Below, piece by piece: positions 61,050 to 64,000 of a stretch of 64,000 nucleotides of DNA (positions are counted from its first letter, which is position 1; each line of letters starts with the position of its first letter). The notes under the pieces are model-generated. The model worked only from the letters and a program-made list of their open reading frames with translations. It searched no databases and had not been told where the DNA came from. The position numbers were made by a program, and so were the translations under genes. Source of the stretch: Echinococcus granulosus (taxonomy: Eukaryota > Platyhelminthes > Cestoda > Cyclophyllidea > Taeniidae); contig NW_020170409.1 in NCBI RefSeq assembly GCF_000524195.1, positions 380,261-444,260 of the forward strand. The letters are read 5' to 3'.

Positions 61050-61063
61050 GGAGAGAGAGAGAG
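61050..61063. repeat. (GA)7 microsatellite
   Basis: Seven GA units in AT-rich non-coding sequence. Confidence 0.8.
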
Positions 61064-62388
61064 CAGTTAGGGATTAGTGTCGGACATATAAAAAAGCTGG
61101 GGGATCGCTCATCATAAACACGAAATTTTATGTCTTATGAAATTATTTTTGCAGTTTTAATGCTTTTAATTAATCCGACAAAGTTGCAACCAGCAGTTGC
61201 TCAAAATGGGTAGAATTTCCGCCTTTTTAATAACCTCACATTTGCCCTGGCAATAAAAATGTGCATATTTTAGGGGGGAAAATGGTTTAGGTGATTAAAG
61301 TGGAACCATCAAGGGCTGCTTGTGTTGGAATTTGCCAACAAAAGCAACACTTTTACGCGCTGCAGCCTCAAAATTGCCTCAAGACGATTAGAAATCGCGG
61401 CCCTGTTATCGATTGCGTGATACCATCCTTTTCGCATATCCAATAATCAATATTCCTGATGAGTCACCTTGCGAAAAGCTCGTGATTTGCGGCCTTGCCT
61501 TGAGACTGCCTTAAGAAGGAAGGCTGCTTCGTAAATTGACATGAAGTCGGGGATCTCGACTTTCCATGAGGATAATTGATGAGTTCTGATGCCATCTGCG
61601 TTCATGGATGGTCATTCACTCCCACCACTAGTAATTAATCACTCAATGCCAGAATATGGAGTTTCGATTTGCTTTCTGGTTCGATTATTATCGAAAAAGA
61701 TTAACTGAAATGAGGCAAAATTTGCTTTGTTATCTACCCAAATTTATCCTTAAACCGATTATCTCACACTCATGCCACAGGTTGCCAAATTCTGAAGTAA
61801 AATGTGAGGTTATTTTACTGAATTCTGCCACAGGATGATGTCAGACTCACTAAAAATAGTGATGTAGTCAGAGTCCTTAGCCTGGAAAGCAAGAAAATTC
61901 CATGTAATGCAATACTGAGTGGGTCCATTTCAAAACAGTGCTGTATGACATCTTGCATTACTGCTGGTGAAAAAAGGCATCGCTACCCATGTGTTCGTCT
62001 ATGTCTTGTGTTTCCGCACATCGCCTGAGCTAGTGATTACATAATTTAACTTGGAACCCATTATTCGCTCATCTGGCCACTCGCGATGACACCATGCCTC
62101 ATAACATATCAGAAATTATTTGATTGATTGATAAGTCTACACTCGAGGTTTTCCAAGTTAACTAATGTCCATGTTCCCGATCCTGGTCGAACTCAAAAAA
62201 CTTTCAAGGTTACATACTTCGCATTATTTGACGAAATGATTATTGCAGGGGTACTCCATATTTAGATGGAAGGGAAGGGAAAAATCCGAGATTTGACACT
62301 TCCATCTTTGCAACAAATCCATCAAGCGATGTGGAATGCATTGCATAATGCCCAGTTAGCGTTATTGTCCGCTCGCTCTCAAACTCAC

Positions 62389-62605
62389 AGGTGCGTTGAA
62401 GCCGAAAGGAGGTGAGGAAAGAGACTTCAAAGGCATCATTTTACGGCCACTGCTCATGCCGCGGACTGGAAAGAGGATGGGGCGGGTGCTTGACAAGGGG
62501 GTGGCAGAGGGCGCAGTGGGGCGTGCGTCCCCGTCCGCGCACTCGGGCCCATAATAAACGTTGATTAAATCAGGCAATAATCTCTCAGCGTAAGGGGATA
62601 TTACT
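62389..62605 (-). CDS. candidate internal exon, unknown protein
   Basis: 217 nt between acceptor CTACTTTTCACAG and donor GTGAGT, one base then 72 open codons: VISPYAERLLPDLINVYYGP, then a Pro/Ala/Ser/Thr stretch, then SSGRKMMPLKSLSSPPFGFN and AP. Exit phase is 0. The exon is clearly richer in GC than its flanks, as other exons in this window are. Both splice sites are consensus. I do not recognise the family. Earlier exons would lie beyond 62.6 kb or outside the window. Confidence 0.42.
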
Positions 62606-64000
62606 CTGTGAAAAGTAGCACATTTACATCCACAACCATAAATGTCTCATTTCATCGTACTCGCAGTAGCAGCGGCGACGGCGGCTGCAGAGGCAGTGCA
62701 AGTCTGACGGAAGTCAAATCATCGGTCGAGGAGAGACACGTCGCGACTAGACTAGACCAGACTGGACAAGAATAATTGATCACTAGCTCTCCCCCACCTA
62801 TTGGTCACCATGGTACTCTTTGTCCAGCTGTTCTTTCCACCTATCTCCATGCCTATGTCGTAGACTATAAAAATTCCCTTTTGTTAAAATTGTGTCAAAG
62901 TTAATAGCTTTCCTAACCAAAAAGTGCTATCGACACTGTTGTCTTCCGTTCCTCTTTTCCATCAAAGTCTATTGATCTTGACATATTTGCCAGTTTTCTG
63001 GAACGTTCCAGTCACCTCTGAAGACCATTTAAAACAGCCGCATAGCTCTTTGCATATAATTCTGCTCCGTAAAACCCTCCTGTTGAGACGACACATGGAC
63101 AAATTGGAATGCTTGATGAAGGGATCGTAGGAATACATCACTGTTATGCTGGTAATGATAGTGGACGCTCCCAAATGGTCGTGGGAATAGTTGCCAAAAG
63201 TTGACGTGGAGGCCGACATCTACGGAACCGAAAAGTCCAGCGTAGGATAAATAATTTTCCGTAACACAGATAGCAGGGTGTTCCTGTTATAAGTCAATAG
63301 AAGGTATAGCTATGTCTTTTTACTGTCATCCTGAAAGCCAAAATAGAGGATTCGTTGTGACCAAAATGGCCTCTTATAAAGCCTCTCACAAAAGATTTTC
63401 CGGTGACCTTAGGAGACAACATGGACAAAGTGGAAGCAAATGCTTTTGAGAGCTGTAACTAGTTCGACACTAGCTGATGCCAACCACCTTCTTGGCAGAG
63501 GTAAGCTAAACTCGATTTCAAGATGCAGCTTTCTCTTGCCCTCTTCCTCTGCTATTCTGTTCGCTTTCACACAGCAATTTCATCACCACTGGATGCGATG
63601 CAATTCGCAAAATGGCAACAGAACCCAAAATTAAGGAAAAGTTTCTCCCTGGGAAGCGAAGAAAATGTATACATTGTTTTCGGGAAGTATTTATAAGCAA
63701 AAAGTGTTACATTAACGCCTTTTTTAAACTTAACAAATTGTATTTACTGAGTCAAAACAACCAACCAGTGGAGACTTGAAGAGGACTTCAATAGTTTAAG
63801 GGAGGGCTGCATATATATAGGAATGGGAAAGAGTTTGTTTTACGAACCGGAAAATAATTATGTAAGTGAATGTACAAAAACCTTTAGAGGATGTAGTCAG
63901 AAGGGAACATCATGAATGCCAGTGGTTTCTGTTTGACAAGGTGATGGAGGAATACTTGTTTCAATCTCACACCTGACTACACACCCCTTTTTAAGATATT
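62606..64000. other. end of window, no supported gene
   Basis: Just upstream (minus strand) of the candidate exon is an Ala-codon-rich stretch (62650-62705) that reads as TASAAAVAAATAS but soon meets a stop. A minus-strand frame with a true ATG at 63217-63219 (MSASTSTFGNYSHDHLGAST) runs 85 codons but has no recognisable product. Nothing firm. Confidence 0.45.

Larger units (their letters stand above)
46020..62388. other. 16.4-kb non-coding stretch, possible giant intron
   Basis: No supported exon on either strand. The open frames at 53481-53750, 54434-54760 and 57129-57476 are unrecognised and lack fitting splice sites. It holds microsatellites, a G-rich block at 49.15 kb, and many copies of TGACAG or its complement (about twenty counted by eye between 45.5 and 60 kb). 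If the candidate exons at 62.4 and 45.9 kb belong together, all of this is one intron of a minus-strand gene. Confidence 0.45.

Noticed and set aside
46000..62400. Enrichment of TAATTA homeodomain cores
   Set aside because: About a dozen by eye against an expected nine to ten at this base composition, so no excess.

Overview
The window looks like nuclear DNA of a parasitic flatworm, most likely a tapeworm. Coding density is low. Genes are split by GT-AG introns of very uneven size: 33-38 nt and 69-78 nt classes at the 5' end of one gene, then introns of 1-2 kb. The proteins are animal housekeeping families, and one gene shows a probable spliced-leader acceptor 4 nt before its ATG. The species cannot be named from the sequence. 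There is no bacterial-style operon, CRISPR array, rRNA, or tRNA that I can support. Two 100-N runs (7002-7101 and 26248-26347) are assembly gaps.

Layout. (1) 1.7-10.7 kb, plus strand: the 3' part of a rabaptin-type Rab5 effector gene, five exons, four of coiled coil and a last one ending in a FYVE-like zinc finger. (2) 10.7-20.7 kb: mostly empty; one orphan 164-codon minus-strand ORF at 18.6-19.1 kb and a perfect 13-bp inverted repeat at 15.3 kb. (3) 20.7-22.3 kb, minus strand: an uninterrupted 526-codon gene with ankyrin-like helices and a SOCS box, with two CCAAT boxes and a 14-bp palindrome upstream. (4) 22.6-29.7 kb: intergenic, with an 11-bp hairpin and a gap. (5) 29.7-39.5 kb, minus strand: a nearly complete PAT1/PATL1 mRNA-decay gene of about 12 exons, joined here exon by exon. 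(6) 39.5-40.7 kb: head-to-head intergenic region. (7) 40.7-41.2 kb, plus strand: complete two-exon CRIPT gene. (8) 41.2-64 kb: long, mostly non-coding stretch with three candidate minus-strand exons (62.4, 45.9 and 45.1 kb). Two of these match in phase and could be the 3' end of one unrecognised gene with a 16.4-kb intron.

The genes do not form a pathway: endosome fusion (rabaptin), ubiquitin ligase adaptor (SOCS-box protein), mRNA decapping (PATL1), and minor-spliceosome/PDZ-linked zinc protein (CRIPT). The features most worth checking are the phase-compatible orphan exons and long intron at 46-62.6 kb, the small-to-large intron gradient in PATL1, the changed C-terminus of CRIPT, the changed cysteine in the SOCS box, and the strand base-composition switch between PATL1 and CRIPT.
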